The notes: generated by a model from the letters alone, not told the origin. A DNA stretch of 64,000 nt from Unio delphinus (GCA_029339505.1 JAQISU010000132.1:10023001-10087000); one strand, 5' to 3'. Numbered from the stretch's first letter, positions 15,116 to 29,092 are shown. Translations and numbers: made by a program.

Positions 15116-16140
15116 TAGCAAATACGGGTACACGCGTGTTTGATAATAAACTAAGTGAAGGTCGCATCATGTATATCGTATGCTACATCAACGCACGTAA
15201 CGCACACGTGGAAGCCCATATCATGTGAGTTAAGTTCAAGTTATCAGTGGACTTTGTCTGACAGTTGACTGGGTTATCATTCATCCAACGATATTTCTGT
15301 TGAGTCGATCGGTACAATGAAGAATAATGAACAAACCCCAGGCAGATAAAGATAACATAATAATACTTTGCTCAGAGACGTGATGTAGATGAAGAACAAA
15401 TGATATATTCTTGAAAGAAAATCACAAATAAATAATTCTTTAATTTTTAAACAGTTCTTACTATTGTTCTGTACATCTTTTGTGTTTAGTATATTTCAGT
15501 TCTTAACTGAATGATATTTGATTTCACATAAAAGGTATCCATTGAAACAGTAAATTATTCAGATCACATTACAGTAACTTAAACAAAATATCTTCAATTT
15601 GAAATATTAAATCGATCCCATAGTATTAATGTAGCTTAAACTGAATAAGTATACTCTGAAACAGTAAAATAAACAGAACAATTACCGTATTTTAAACTGA
15701 ATACGTATACTCTGAAACAGTAAAATAAACAGAACAATTACCGTATTTTAAACTGAATACGTATACTCTGAAACAGTAAAGAAAACATATCAATTACCGT
15801 AGGTAGCTTAAAGTGAAATAGTAAAGTATAATGGAATGTTAGAATGAACACAGTTAAGATCACGATAACCTAAACTCTTCAAAACGTAAATTATGAAGCA
15901 AGCAAATTTGTAAGAGAAATGAAAGCCAGGATAATAGTTTTGTGAAATATGCCTATCCTGTTAAACGTATGGTAGCAGGATTTGATTAAATTACTATTCA
16001 AAGTTTAATTATTCAGATAAAGCTACAGTATCTTTAACTGATTATGATTTTCACTAAAAAAAATTGAAATATGTACTCATGTTAATCGTTTTATCTTCGA
16101 TAAAAAGTAAATTGTACTAATTGTACTGGAACTGCTTTGG
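15116..16140. other. Intergenic DNA with a 56-bp tandem repeat
   Basis: AT-rich host-like DNA without a gene. A 56-bp unit (starting CTGAATACGTATACTCTGAA) is repeated about 2.8 times at 15641-15800, the first two junctions being exact. Looser relatives of the phrase CTGAAACAGTAAA recur at 15540-15830. The remainder shows nothing recognisable. Confidence 0.6.
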
Positions 16141-16142
16141 CC

Positions 16143-16145
16143 ATA

Positions 16146-16222
<77 letters not shown>
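16143..16222. repeat. (AT)n microsatellite
   Basis: About 80 bases of almost pure AT dinucleotide, with one G near the start. Short frames through it (poly Ile-Tyr) are meaningless. Confidence 0.97.
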
Positions 16223-16224
<2 letters not shown>

Positions 16225-16451
16225 TAGCACCGCCCACTACATCTGTTGATACTGATACATCTGGCAGCAAATCCAAATGGCGTACTTACGGTTGTTGTTG
16301 TGTATAATATTTCAGAAACTTCAGAGCAAACGATGGTCTCACCGACCAAATATCATCCACAGCCTAACACATGTGTTTGTATTGTATGAACATAGTGCTT
16401 TTTTTGGTGACATAATCGAGCATTTGTTGTTCATCTTCGATCATCATTTCG

Positions 16452-16752
16452 CAATGGTAGCATGTTATAACTGTTAACAATGTGGTAGCATGGTATAACT
16501 GATAACAATGTGGCCGCATGGTATAACTGATAACAATGTGGTAACATGGTATAACTGTTAACAATGTGGTAGCATGGTATAACTGATAACAATGTGGTAG
16601 CATGGTATAACTGTTAACAATGTGGTAGCATGGTATAACTGATAACAATGTGGTAACATGGTATAACTGTTAACAATGTGGTAGCATGGTATAACTGATA
16701 ACAATGTGGTAGCATGGTATAACTGATAACAATGTAGCAGCATGGTATAATT
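16452..16752. repeat. 28-bp minisatellite, about 10.7 copies
   Basis: The unit is GGTAGCATGGTATAACTGAT followed by AACAATGT, with alternating GATAAC and GTTAAC variants. The variant pattern suggests blocks of copies were duplicated together. Two apparent minus-strand frames here are by-products of the repeat. Confidence 0.95.
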
Positions 16753-18136
16753 GCTCGATAGGCAGACGCTGTCCAGATTCACCAGACGTATAACGTCCAA
16801 GCAAAGCACTTCTAGTCGATGAATCTTTTGTACTGCTAGAACTGTCCTAACGTTATTGAAGATATCTGAACCGATGATGTAAGTTTAAGCAATTTTGTGC
16901 TCTGGTGTATTAACATCGCTTTCATATAGAAACTAATCAAGTACGCCACTTAATGGTGTTTGAAATGGTGTCCTTGGTGAATAACAATCGAGATTTGTCT
17001 CTTTGCGTATGAGTCAATGTTTTTTTTAATATCTCAAATCGGAAAGCAAACGGAGTGGATTAAGCGGTGAATGTAACTTCGTCCATGCAGAAATCGTCTT
17101 TGGCTGAAATGTGGCGGAAATGTCGAAAAACTCGTTCTTCATCTTTTTGTCTAGTGTTTTCGTGTGATGAAGCTATGAATTAAAGCTGGTTTCGAGCTGA
17201 TTGTGGTACGTCATTGAGATTAGATTATACTGTAGTTAGTAAAGCCAGATTAAAGTAGATAGACATCAACAAGTGGAAATGAATTCTTACCAAATTTAGC
17301 AACATCTTTTATGTGGTCCAACATGCTGTCGGTAGATTCCGCATTTTCATCAACGCGGTTAGAATCCGTTACGTTTATATAATGGTAAATCTAATCTTAA
17401 ACACAATCACCAAAGACGGTTAAGCAAATTGTCGGATGATTAATGATATTGTAACACTTGTGTATTATATATCGAAAAGATCAGAGTTCAGGAACTTGAA
17501 AAAGCTTTTTATAAATAATATAGGTGAGATAGAACATGCCTTTCAATATCGCATAGTGACTTTACATCAATACAGTGTTTGTCACAACAATATCAGCTTC
17601 TGATAATACATAATTATCTTGTTTGCTAAATGCCAAAAGGACAACGTTGCAAGACACTATATTTAATATTATGGTGAAATTAATAATACTATTAATTTCG
17701 TGCGTATGCTAACAGCTCAATTTATTAAAGTGACTATAACAGTCTGATATAGTCTGGTTCTCTGCTTAGTATTGCTCCCATGCGTCGTACTCCGCTATAA
17801 TAAGACTGAAATAGTTGCAAGATCTGAATTACCAAAATTGCCACCCACCCCAAGACACACCCATCACAAAAAAACATAGTGAAATGTGACATACACTTTA
17901 TAAAGCTCTAAGAAATTCATATACAATGGGGAAAATAGTGCACAACCTCAGATTCCAACTAAACATAGAAAACTTCCAAGCAGAAAACAAATAATTCTAT
18001 GATGAAGAACCTTCGAATAACATAAGGCCCTCAATTAGCATCTCCCTTTCAAATAATGGAAACAAAGAAAGCCAAGAAAATTATTTAAATTTACAAACAA
18101 TGATAGAAATAAACAACAAAATATCAAAATCACATT
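16753..18136. other. Intergenic DNA, nothing recognised
   Basis: AT-rich sequence with no open frame of note, no clear repeats and no RNA-gene signals that I can see. Confidence 0.5.
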
Positions 18137-18262
18137 AATATCTATACAGATGGCTCCAAAATAACAAATCCAAGAAAAACACCTGCAGCACTGGTCATAC
18201 CAGAGCTAAATATCCGTGTTGAGTATATCGCCTAACTTTGGGTCCCGGCACACCGGGATATA
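18137..18262 (+). pseudogene. LINE RNase H remnant
   Basis: One frame reads IYTDGSKITN and, after a deletion and a stop, LWVPAHRDI. These are the first catalytic-Asp motif and the conserved WVPGH-type motif of RNase H domains in I/Jockey-type LINEs. It is internally shortened and broken. Confidence 0.55.
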
Positions 18263-18776
18263 ATAGCTCAGATACTGACATCTAATAGTCAGGAACCACA
18301 AACCATAACAATATAGGTTACTCCAGCTAATATTGTAGGGACAAATAACATCCTCCAATGCTGAAACCATCTAACATAAAGAAAAACAGTAATTACAACA
18401 CTAGACAACAAAAATAAAAGGTCAAAAGGTCTTGTAAACTATGCCACGTGCTGAGTCTAAGCGGTTTACAGCATCTATAATGATATGACAACAGAATAAA
18501 ATACAAAACAACAACAACATCAAATTAGAAAACATTAAAAATGCTGAAAATATTAAAGATACGAAACATTTCTAGGTCTTTAAGTTTGTTCTTGAAGTCG
18601 AAAAAGGCGAGTTTAAAGAGCAATCTTGAAAGGGATCACTTTGTCTATGTGTCTAATTTCAATGGGCAATTCGTTCCATGTTCTATTCATGCGCCATGGT
18701 ATGCAAGAGAACGTTGACCATATGACTTCGTTTTCATAGTGGGAACAATGAGCAAACGATTGTCAGAGGAGGACTT

Positions 18777-19098
18777 TTTTGTTTGATTTATTAGAATTTT
18801 TAACGTAGCTTTAACAATTTTTCAGCCTTATCGCTACTATGTCTGCAGTGAGGCAGTTTATGGTGATATCTAGCACTGGGGCATCATGCTGAAGACATCC
18901 TACAATTATATTCCATCCCATCATATAATCCTGACACCAGGTCGACCAGTCCTAACACTAACATCTTAATGATGAGCGTCAAGCGAGGCAGCTGTTAGTA
19001 CCATTTTTGTAAGTCTTTGGTATGACTCAACAGGGGATAGAACCCACGAACTCCCGCTTCTGCGGCGGACGCTCTAACTGTTAGGCCACCGGAGCGGT
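18777..19098 (-). mobile_element. SINE-1 copy (tRNA-derived), minus orientation
   Basis: This is the reverse complement of the family copy at 47297-47618. It ends (left) at CGTAGCTTTAACAATTTTTC and starts (right) at ACCGCTCCGGTGGCC. Box A TGGCCTAACAG and box B variants are degraded. It is inserted in LINE copy A. Confidence 0.8.
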
Positions 19099-19378
19099 TA
19101 CTGAATGTGTATTATATTCAGTACGTATGCTTGCTATGCACTGAAAATGTATTATAATATTCATGGCGTTAACTATGACTTAAAGCACATACATAGAACT
19201 GAAAGGGTAATATAATAAAAAAAAGTCAATACTATTTTAAACGAAGATTTCACTCTTGCCAATTTATAAAAACACAAAGTTTTAGTATTCGAATGTTTAG
19301 AGTTTGGCGAGCCGTAATTTTCAACAGTTTAGATTTTGACGTAGTGAATTCTTCAACGGCTTAGATTTCGACGCACTG

Positions 19379-19380
<2 letters not shown>

Positions 19381-19420
<40 letters not shown>
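19381..19420. repeat. (GT)n microsatellite
   Basis: About 40 bases of GT repeat between two SINE-1 pieces. Confidence 0.95.
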
Positions 19421-19422
<2 letters not shown>

Positions 19423-19423
19423 A

Positions 19424-19611
19424 GGATTGATAACGTAGCTTTAACAATCTTTAGTCATATCGCTACAGTGTTACAAAGAGGCCGTTTCTAGTAATGTCTA
19501 ACACTGGGAGCTGGGGCATCATGCCGCAGACATAGCATGATGTTCCTCCCAGTCACATTATCTTGACACCAGGCCGACCAGTCATAACATTAACCTCTTA
19601 ATGCTGAGAGT
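19424..19611 (-). mobile_element. SINE-1 fragment (3' two thirds), minus orientation
   Basis: It matches the body of SINE-1 from the AACGTAGCTTTAACAATC end to GGCCGACCAGTCATAACATT and lacks the tRNA-like head. It ends exactly where LINE copy A resumes. Confidence 0.75.
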
Positions 19612-19997
19612 CAGAAGAGGAACGTAAGCATCTTGCTTGTGTGTACACATGGGTAAGGCCAGATATGTATGTTAGACTGGAGTCCATCAATGCAACGTAG
19701 CACAAAGCAGAAAATGTGTGTTTGATTCTGTATCGAATGGATAGCCAGAGTATGGCACAGAGCAGTGGGGGAGGTGTGGTCCGATCGTGGTACTCTCTAG
19801 ATGATACGTGCAGCTGTGTTTTGAACTTTTTGAAATTTCTGGAGTAGATCTTGAGACGAACCAGACATAATTGAGTTACAATAATCCAGTTTTGAAAGCA
19901 CTGATTAAAACACAAGTGTTGTAGTTGCATCAAGTGAAAAATATTTGCGAATGAAGTTGATGCGTCTCAGCTCAAGAAATGCAGTATTGCATATGGG

Positions 19998-20231
19998 GCC
20001 CTGAGTGGCCTAGTGGTCTAAAGCGCTCTCCGTTCGGATAACTGCCATCTCACCTCTGACTGTGTGGGTTCGAGTCTAAGATTCGGCCAATGTAGTTATG
20101 TGAGAAAGCTTACCAGTAGCTTCTCGTGGGATTTTTCCCGGGTTTTTTCTTCACTAATAATACTGGTTGCCATATATAGTCTATCGTGTGCTGAAAAATG
20201 GCGTTAAACCCTACAACAACAACAACAACAG
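19998..20231 (+). mobile_element. SINE-2 copy (tRNA-derived), full length
   Basis: The head GGCCCTGAGTGGCCTAGTGG holds a perfect box A (TGGCCTAGTGG) and is followed by GGTCTAAAGCGC as in tRNA-Leu/Ser. Box B is GGTTCGAGTCT. The body is shared with copies at 50.1, 51.33 and 63.48 kb, and the tail is (CAA)n. It interrupts LINE copy A. Confidence 0.85.
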
Positions 20232-21345
20232 GAGTATTGCATGTGTTTATGGCATGTTGATGCAATGTGAGAGTACTATCTAGAGTCACAACTAGGTTGC
20301 GTACTGACTGTGTGAATGTAATGTTGGTGTTGATATTTATTGTTTGAGGTAAACGATGTGAATGGGAAAGTCTTTGTGTTGTGATAAGAATGGCCTCAGT
20401 TTTATCATCATTCTTCTGCAGCTTGGTACATGTCATCCATGATTTCACATCAGAAATGCACCTCTCTACTCCTTGGACGGTAGCATCAATTTCAATTTCA
20501 GTTGGGTCACTAGACTTGTATATTTGGGTGTCATTAGCGTACAATTGGTGAAAGATTGGGTGATGACCTATGGCACTTGAGAGCGGCTGAGTGTATAGAA
20601 TGAAGAGAACAGGACCAAGAACAGACCCTGTAGAACACCACAACATAGCTCAACTGGGCTGGAGTGTATTCCATTTGCAGATACAATTTATGTCCTGTAG
20701 GAGGTGGAGGGTTATAGGCTGATACGTTTTGATGGCATATAATGCAGAGGTGATCCGATGCAAGTTCGTGGGATACAAGAATGGATTGGAGAATACTATC
20801 ATCAAGTCTATGAAGAATCCAGTCTAAAATGTGACTAAGTTTATGGGTGGGATGGTTAACTGGCTATTTAAGGGTGAAAACAAATGGAATCTAGGAGTTT
20901 CGATGTGTATGTGTTACCGGGACAGTCAAAATGAAAGTTGAAATCTCCAAGAATAATTAGATGCCACCTATGGAATTTCCATTCTGCAGAAGATTCGGAA
21001 ACTACTCCAAAAAGAGAGATCCAGTCTCCTTTACTAGGAGGATGGCGGTAGAGACAGAAAATGATGGACTGACCTTAGTTCCAGTGTGAGTGTTGTTTGG
21101 CCTAGTTCAAACGATGTGTGGCAGAAATTGAAGGTTATGTTGCACTTAAGGCATTTTATTATGGAATTCCTTGTGATGACAGCAATTCCAACTCCGCGAG
21201 AGTTGCATGGAAACGATCTGAGGGAGTAAGCTGTGGGCATTAGGCCTAAATCCTCGCACTTTGGCTCATTGCCTGAATTTTTTTTAGCGATGTTTCTGCA
21301 TAGCAAATAAATTGGCGGAAATCAATTATTACTATTTCCATATTT

Positions 21346-21576
21346 ACAAGGTCAATTCTGTTTGAAAGCCATTATTGTTCCGTTTTTAACTTGTCAAATA
21401 TAACTGTTTGCTTTTCCCTAAACAAACAAAATAATAAATCGATTTTTCATACAGATTCGTAGTCAAGGTGCCGGAACTTGGTTATAGTACACTTACAGCC
21501 ATCAAGAACGATAACTCCAAACATAATTTTCAAATTTCTCTAGGTTCTTTAATCATTTATTGTCCTGTTCGCGGTC
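21346..21576 (+). promoter_or_regulatory. Probable promoter/5' UTR region of the MBOAT gene
   Basis: Unique sequence between the LINE and the first coding exon. No TATA box or other core element is clearly recognisable. The ATG context (GGTCATGTC) is moderate. Confidence 0.35.
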
Positions 21577-21666
21577 ATGTCAAATAAAAAACAGCAAGGA
21601 GCTTTTTATGCAGGTTCTCGCTTGCTAAATCCACTCTCGGACATTTCGGGTTTGCCCATCGATCAG
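21577..21666 (+). CDS. MBOAT1/2: MBOAT exon 1 (coding)
   Basis: Starts at ATG (MSNKKQQ) and ends LPIDQ at a phase-0 GTAAAT donor. The PIDQ/VNF junction with exon 2 is characteristic of the family. Confidence 0.88.
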
Positions 21667-24600
21667 GTAAATTAAACTTTTATTTGATTTGTTTTGAAAT
21701 TGCAGTAAGATCATACACATTTGTGATAGATACATATTTTAGGACAGACAAAGGCCAGTTTTGCAATGCAGAAAAGGAAAAAAATATAAGGATATTCCTG
21801 TTTCGAATCGGGCCATTCCTGTATTTCTACGTGAGGTGTCTGTCGGGCTTATCGAAAAATAAAATAAACTTTGCTGATGAAATGTTGAAATTTATTTTCA
21901 AGATGTTGAAAGACTTGTAAATTATTAATATTTACATGTACATGTACATCAATGTATTCATTACTGCATATGCCTTCTGTTCGCAATACAAGTCCAGTAT
22001 TATAATAAATTGGACTCTATTGTGCACGACGTTGGTTAATGGAATAAATACCTTTTTCTCCTGCTTTGTTACACCCTGCAAAGACAATAAAAATACATTT
22101 ACACAACTATAAATAATAGTCATCAGTGCGTTGCATATAAACACCGGAACGCAATATCGCTTATACCATAGCTGAAAATTGTGAAATTTGCGATATTTTT
22201 GAAAGAAAATAACATTTACTATTAATAGTGTCTAGTAAAATTGTTACATAATCGGTTACTAATAAATAAATATTATTAATGATTTATTAATAATGTGGGG
22301 ATGAATGAACATTGTGAAAATCAGCATTATAAATAGCCGTACAGTGGAAGTGTGCCACTTGTTCTCTATAATCATGATGTTTTTTCCATCATCATTTACA
22401 ATTTTATTTCATATTCATGTATCTTTTCATGAACTATTCATATTTGTCATTTTCTGATATTTTGAGTAACTTCTACATGGATAATTTATGTATCTGTTAA
22501 ATTACTGTTTGTACCAAATTGAATTCACATGTATTATAAGGAAGAAGATATTAAAAATAAATACTTTTTGACTATGTACTTGTTAGTCTTGTATGATGAA
22601 CACTTTGCTATATTGTTTCAACATAAATAATTGGTGTCTAAACCATTACACCAGTCTAAAATGTCTTTTGCACAGAAAATTAATTATTTTGTTTGATGAA
22701 TGCGTATTATTCATTGATTTCCCATTAGGGGCCATCCATTTAGTATGTATGCAATTTGCAAAGGTCTGGCAAATCTTTGCAGTTAAGACTATTATCACAC
22801 ATAATTCATGGTATGCACTCCATACACTAAAAAAAAAAAATACAGGTTTTTTGCATGCACAAATCTCGCACATAACGGAACTTAAGAGAATAAGGAAAAT
22901 GTAATAATTAATAACCACAATATAATGATCAACTTAAGAAATCAATATTCAATCAATATTAATGGTTTTTTAAAATTAATAGCTGAAACATTACACTCAT
23001 GTATAAATTGCAATAAACAGTACACAGTTAATATTAAATTTTGTTATTGTACAGTCGCCAGAATGCACAGTTTCCAGCTTTTTAATTTGATGTTGTATCA
23101 CTTGCAGTAAAGAAAGGACATATTAATTAAATTATATATAACTAATATTAAATTTCACAAATATGAATTATACATTCACCACCCCTATGCACTGTGGTAT
23201 ATAAGATATAACTGATGTGCATTCCGATGTTTCTGTTGTGTTTCGGTGTATTCCTGTGTTTCTATGCACCCACAGCAGTACATTGTGTTCTGCATTGATT
23301 CTGGCTACAGTACATTTATATTCAATATGAATGACATACCACACCATGTATTACTTATCCATCTAGAGAGGTAGTGGACCAAATAAACCTAAACACAACA
23401 ATGATTGTGTAGAGCGCAAGTAGAGAGCAGACAGACATATAGACAGAATAATAGGCTCATTAAAGAATATGCAGATATGTACTAAAATACATCATCATCA
23501 TCATCATCAGTCTCTTGACCTAGTGTGGTTGCTGAGGCACTGTGCTGCTGAACATCTGACCTGTTCCCTCCACTTGACTCGATCATGTGCCAATGCCTGT
23601 GTCTCTGCAAAACTTCTCCTGGTCCATTCTGTGATGTTGTCACTCCACTTTTTTCTCAGTCTACCTCTCCTTCTACCACCTTGGACACTACCCTGCGGTA
23701 CTGTTCTGGATAGACTGTTGGCTCTAGTGACATGGCCATACCATTTCAGCTTTCTCTTTTTGACAATGGTGAGGTCACCATACCTTTCAGAAAAATATGT
23801 CAAATGTACTCTATATTTTTCTGAAAGGTATATTTATTATATGAAATAAACTGTTATATTAACCATATTATACATCTATTTAAATTATCATATGGTTCAA
23901 AGGTCAGGTCACATTTTTCTGGAAGGAGAAGAATCATCATGTACTTATCTTACTGCAATCTCATGACCAACACCTTTTTGAAGTTCCAATGGCATGACCA
24001 CCACTAATATGCAGTTCCTGCTATGATGTTTATTGCAAACTAACCAACCAATCAGAAAGTTACTTAATACTTGGCATACAATAGAACTAACCAACCAATC
24101 AGAAAGTTACTTAGGGGGCGCTCACCAGTTAGTATGTACTTTTCAGATAGTGACGCATGTGAGATGAAGTTGTTTGCATTTCTAACATGCACAATGGAGA
24201 TAATGTTGGCATATCTCAATGCTACTTTGATGTAATGTGACTGATATTTCTTTGGATACTGCACTTGTGGACAATGTACCTGATCTAAGCACAGGGTATA
24301 ACAAAATGGATGCTCCCATGTGCTTGAAAAATTAGCCAGAATTAATCAAAAGTACACTAACTTTAGCAGTTATTAAACTAGGGAAAACGAATTTTGCTGA
24401 AGTAGGCAATAGCAGCTTCTGAAAGTGCAAGGAACAAATTACAAATCATCTGAAAAGAATAAAAAGTTATCGTACCATTTTTCTACAATTTACCTCTGAA
24501 GTCCAGGAAGTGAAAATGACCATGCAGAGCTAGCAGTTTTAAAACATGAGCACATCTTAAGTTAGCCAAAGCTGTATACTCTAGAACCTAAAGTACACCC

Positions 24601-27600
24601 ATCAATCATACATCAAAATAAAGGGAATTGAAAGTTCTTCTCCCAACACCTAAGATATACAAAGTCTTTATTATATTACCAGTATAACCAGTGAAAAAAT
24701 CCTGGAAAATTAATTTTCTTTAAAATTTTAACCCAATGCAAAGTATGAAACTGTAGAGCGCCACCTTAAAGAACCACTAAGATGTGTTTTCAACTTATTG
24801 AAAAACTTGTCATATTCTGCAGTCAATTTCAAACATATTGATATATCATACATGGTATTTACTTCCAAAATGACAAACACATAGTTAATTTACTATACCC
24901 CTATGAAGTAACTTAAATGTAGCTTCATGACGTCAAAACTGTATTTTAACGTCACTGGAAAATGCTATTATTTTGACATTAAAGAAAGAAATTCAAGAAT
25001 AAATGAATATGAAGTATTTGTTTTATTTTTCAATCCAGACATCAAATAATGTATTTTGATCATTTCCAAAGTTGTTAACTATACTTGGGTCATGTATACA
25101 TGTAAATCAAGTGAGAAAAGTGAGGAAAATTCCATAAAGTTTGAGGTAAGAGTGCAAAAATTGTCCAGCATTGGATTAAGAAAAAAAGTCCTTGATGCTA
25201 TAAATTTATAACAGTAGACATAAATATATATTTTGTTTGTAAATAATTACTTTTTTCCCCGGCACTAGTAATCTAATTTGAATCTGCACTAATGCTTGTA
25301 TGCCAAAGAATTGAATGAAAAGTCAAGGGGAATTAATTCCTGGTTAGACCATTCCATGGACCAGGAATGTGATTGATGATTACATACATAATTGATTACA
25401 ATGAAAATCTAATATGTTGACTGCTTTATATGGTAAAATTAATTATAAAACCAAAACATACAGACTTGTATGCCAAAAAAGGGGGTAGGTGTGTTTCCCA
25501 ACAATTTCAAGCCCCAGCCTGATTATGATGTTACATACTGTCTAAGATCCATCACAACCAGGAACAACTGGTAACCATGATGTCACTAATACTACATCAA
25601 CCCACATTAGCCACTATCTAAGAAAACTTGGCTAAAGGAAGAGCTAAGAAAATAGCTATTTGTCCACAAGAGTTCATACTACACAGTAAACCATGGGACT
25701 ATGGATTACGAGTATCCAAGAGTGACCAACCTATTCAGGTTGCAATCTGATTCTACATCTCCACAAATAAAGCGCCCAAGAATTGATGTATATGAAGAAT
25801 CACTATCTTCCTGTGGCCCAAACAAAGTGCACCCAAGCTTTGCCCTGAATTGGAGAAAGAAAGAAATGAAGAAAACTTAATTGTTGGGTCACATGTTGCA
25901 GCGTTTTGTCAACATCAATGGAAATGTAATTATGAACTTACCAAAACTAACTAGGATATTGGGAACATTGTGCATAATGTATGACTGAGCTGGAAATTGC
26001 AAGCGATATAATCCACCGATGTATAAAAGCAAAACTCATGGACTGTGTGCCTTTTTAACAGTTAAATGTACAAACTGCAATCTGCAGGAAGCAGAACAGG
26101 CTGCCTGTCCAGAAATGTGCCAAGGACATAGAAAGTGAGGCCCAGGCACAGGAAATTTAAATGCGATGTTGGCACTTTCTTGCTGCAAGGCCAAAGCTGG
26201 AGTGACTGACTTGCCCATTTAGCATCCTATTACTCAAAATTTCTGCCATGTAGGAAACATTTAAATCTTTCTTATATTAAAAAGCTTGAATATTTACTAA
26301 GAAATTTTGTCTTAGATGTCAAGCTAAGTAAAATTTCACACTTTCTAAACACAAATAAGTGCGAGAGCTTGCACAATGTCATTTTTATCTATGCACCTAA
26401 AATATCAGTATGGAGCAGAAATTTTGATGCATTATGTCATTCATCCCCTCATAGCTCTGAGTATGGTACAGGAAACTTTACGCTCCCACTGACCAAGTCT
26501 CATGGAATTGTTCTACTCAGTCTGATCCAGTATTTCAGCTCATAGTAGAATGAGATCAGAGAACAGTAAAAGATAGGGAGAGGAAATCAAGTCTTCAGTA
26601 CAAGTACATATGCTACATCAAACGCAAACAAAAAAGCAACAGAAAACTTGTACAAAATTCAATGTTTGCTAATTCAATAAATAATTTTGTACCCAATGAA
26701 CATCCATACACTTTAAATCCTTTAAATGAATGCATGTAACAATTATTAAATGTACCTGAATATCACAGTATACACACCACTCCCCCTAGCCCATATTGCC
26801 TTGGCATTCACCATAGGCTTTTCATGATTTTCTAGCCAAATTTTCTCTTTTTTTTGGGTTCAAGTAATAAATGATCATGTTTTTGTATGGCATCTATGTG
26901 ATACGTCACACTGATATGGTAGTGAATTTACCATAGTTTCAACATAGAACCTTAGTCGGTGAGCCAAAGCAAAAATCTTTCTTTTCCCACGAAAGGTTAC
27001 ATAAATTATTCCATAACCATGTTGTTCATGTGAGCCTGTCCAAATGTGACACTTGCTGCAGACTTGTGTATGTTGAGTTGAAGCTCTTTTATATGTCATT
27101 AATTCTTGAACTGTTAATTTAGTTTGAAATATTTCTGAATTAGCTTAATAAACCATGACCATATGATACTTTAGAATTTTTTTTATGTCAATACAAAATT
27201 ATTTAATACCAAGAAAATAAATTTTATGTTGATAGTTTAATTTGACAATGAAAAAACAGGGAAAAATATCCAAATTATTACCAATTCAAAGAAGAACTGA
27301 TAGCATCTTCCTTGAGAAATGTGAAATTAATGAAACATTTTTAAGAACAATGACACACAGAGGTTTCTAATTTCCACTAGTCTAGTATGTCATATTGTGT
27401 ACAATAGCAAGGGACATAACTCTTCTCAAGCCCACCTGCAGCCGCTTAATTAAAGCAGAATTTGGAATGTAAAGACATTTAAGTTCTAAACTGCAGTGAA
27501 TTTAAACTAAATGAGCCAATATTAATACAAACAGCAATAAATATAACTCCATGGGTATACACCTGAATGCTCTTTATGGGGGTGCTCACCAGTTAGTATG

Positions 27601-29058
27601 TACTTTTCAGATAGTGACGCATGTGAGGTGAAGTTGTTTGCATTTCTAACATGCACAATGGAGATAATGTTGGCATATCGCAATGCTACTTTGATGTAAT
27701 GTGGCTGATATTTCTTTGGATACTGCACTTGTGGACAATGTACCTGATCTAAGCACATGGTATAACAAAATGGATGCTCCCATGTGCTTGAAAAATTAGC
27801 CAGAATTAATCAAAAGTACACTAACTTTAGCAGTTATTAAACTAAGGAAAACAAGTTTTGCTGAAGTAGGCAATAGCAGCTTCTGAAAGTGCAATGAACA
27901 AATTACAAACCATCTGAAAAGAAAAAAAAGTTATCGTACCATTTTTCTACAATTTACCTCTGAAGTCCAGGAATTGAAAATGACCATGCAGAGCTAGCAG
28001 TTTTAAAACATGAGCACATCTTAAGTTAGCCAAAGCTGTATACTCTAGAACCTAAAGTACATCCATCAATCATACATCAAAATAAAGGGAATTGAAAGTT
28101 CTTCTCCCAACACCTAAGATATACAAAGTCTTTATAATATTGCCAGTATAACCAGTGAAGAAATCCTGGAAAATTAATTTTCTTTAAAATTTTAACCCTA
28201 TGCAAAGTATGAAACTGTAGACCACCACCTTACCACTTGGCATACAGTAGAACTAACCAACCAATCAGAAAGTTACTTACTACTTGGCATACAGTAGAAC
28301 TAACCAACCAATCAGAAAGTTACTTACTACTTGGCATACAGTAGAACTAGCCAACCAATCAGAAACTTACTTACTACTTGGCATACAATAGAACTAACCA
28401 ACCAATCAGAAAGTTACTTACCACTTGGCATACAATAGAACTAACCAACCAATCAGAAAGTTACTACTTGGCATACAGTGGAACTAACCAACCAATCAGA
28501 AAGTTACTTACTACTTGGCATACAGTAGAACTAACCAACCAATCAGAAAGTTACTTACTACTTGGCATACAGTAGAACTAGCCAACCAATCAGAAACTTA
28601 CTTACTACTTGGCATACAATAGAACTAACCAACCAATCAGAAAGTTACTTACCACTTGGCATACAATAGAACTAACCAACCAATCAGAAAGTTACTACTT
28701 GGCATACAGTGGAACTAACCAACCAATGAGAAAGTTACTTACTACTTGGCATACAGTAGAACTAACCAACCAATGAGAAAGTTACTTAACTACTTTGCAT
28801 ACAGTAGAACTAGCCAACCAATCAGAAACTTACCTACTACTTGGCATACAATAGAACTAACCAACCAATCAGGAAGTTACTTACCACTTGGCATACAATA
28901 GAACTAACCAACCAATCAGAAACTTACTTACTACTTGGCATACAGAGGAACTAACCATAAGTAAGTAAGTAATTGGAAATCTACTAGCCTTGGGCTAGCG
29001 GACTACCACTAATTTTGATCCCTTCGTATATGTATTTATTCTAATTAAATGGAACAAA

Positions 29059-29092
<34 letters not shown>

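Larger units (their letters stand above)
18430..21345 (-). mobile_element. L2-like LINE copy A, decayed and split by nested SINEs
   Basis: On the minus strand, endonuclease pieces come first (21306-20940: GVGIAVITRN, then GDFNFHF). A reverse-transcriptase part follows (20646-20265: GSVLGPVLFILY and YANDTQIY, where the usual YADD second residue is replaced by Asn). The RT C-terminus is at 19933-19620 and the 3' region at 18768-18430. Alignment with the copy at 52.96-54.28 kb shows that 18770-19611 is inserted DNA (two SINE pieces and a GT repeat) and that 19998-20231 is another SINE. Many frame breaks: a dead copy. Confidence 0.75.

Noticed and set aside
16091..16276. Poly Ile-Tyr frame
   Set aside because: Translation of the (AT)n tract.
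16364..16809. Two overlapping minus-strand frames with CYHIV/YHATTLL repeats
   Set aside because: Created by the 28-bp minisatellite, whose units keep frames open; no protein-like composition.
19998..20080. tRNA gene
   Set aside because: Boxes A and B are present, but the cloverleaf is degraded and the sequence continues into a SINE body repeated elsewhere.
22593..22918. Overlapping 103- and 90-codon frames on both strands in intron 1
   Set aside because: Compositionally random, no similarity, inside an intron.
28230..28960. CRISPR-like regular repeat array
   Set aside because: Units are contiguous with no unique spacers, in an animal intron; ordinary tandem repeat.
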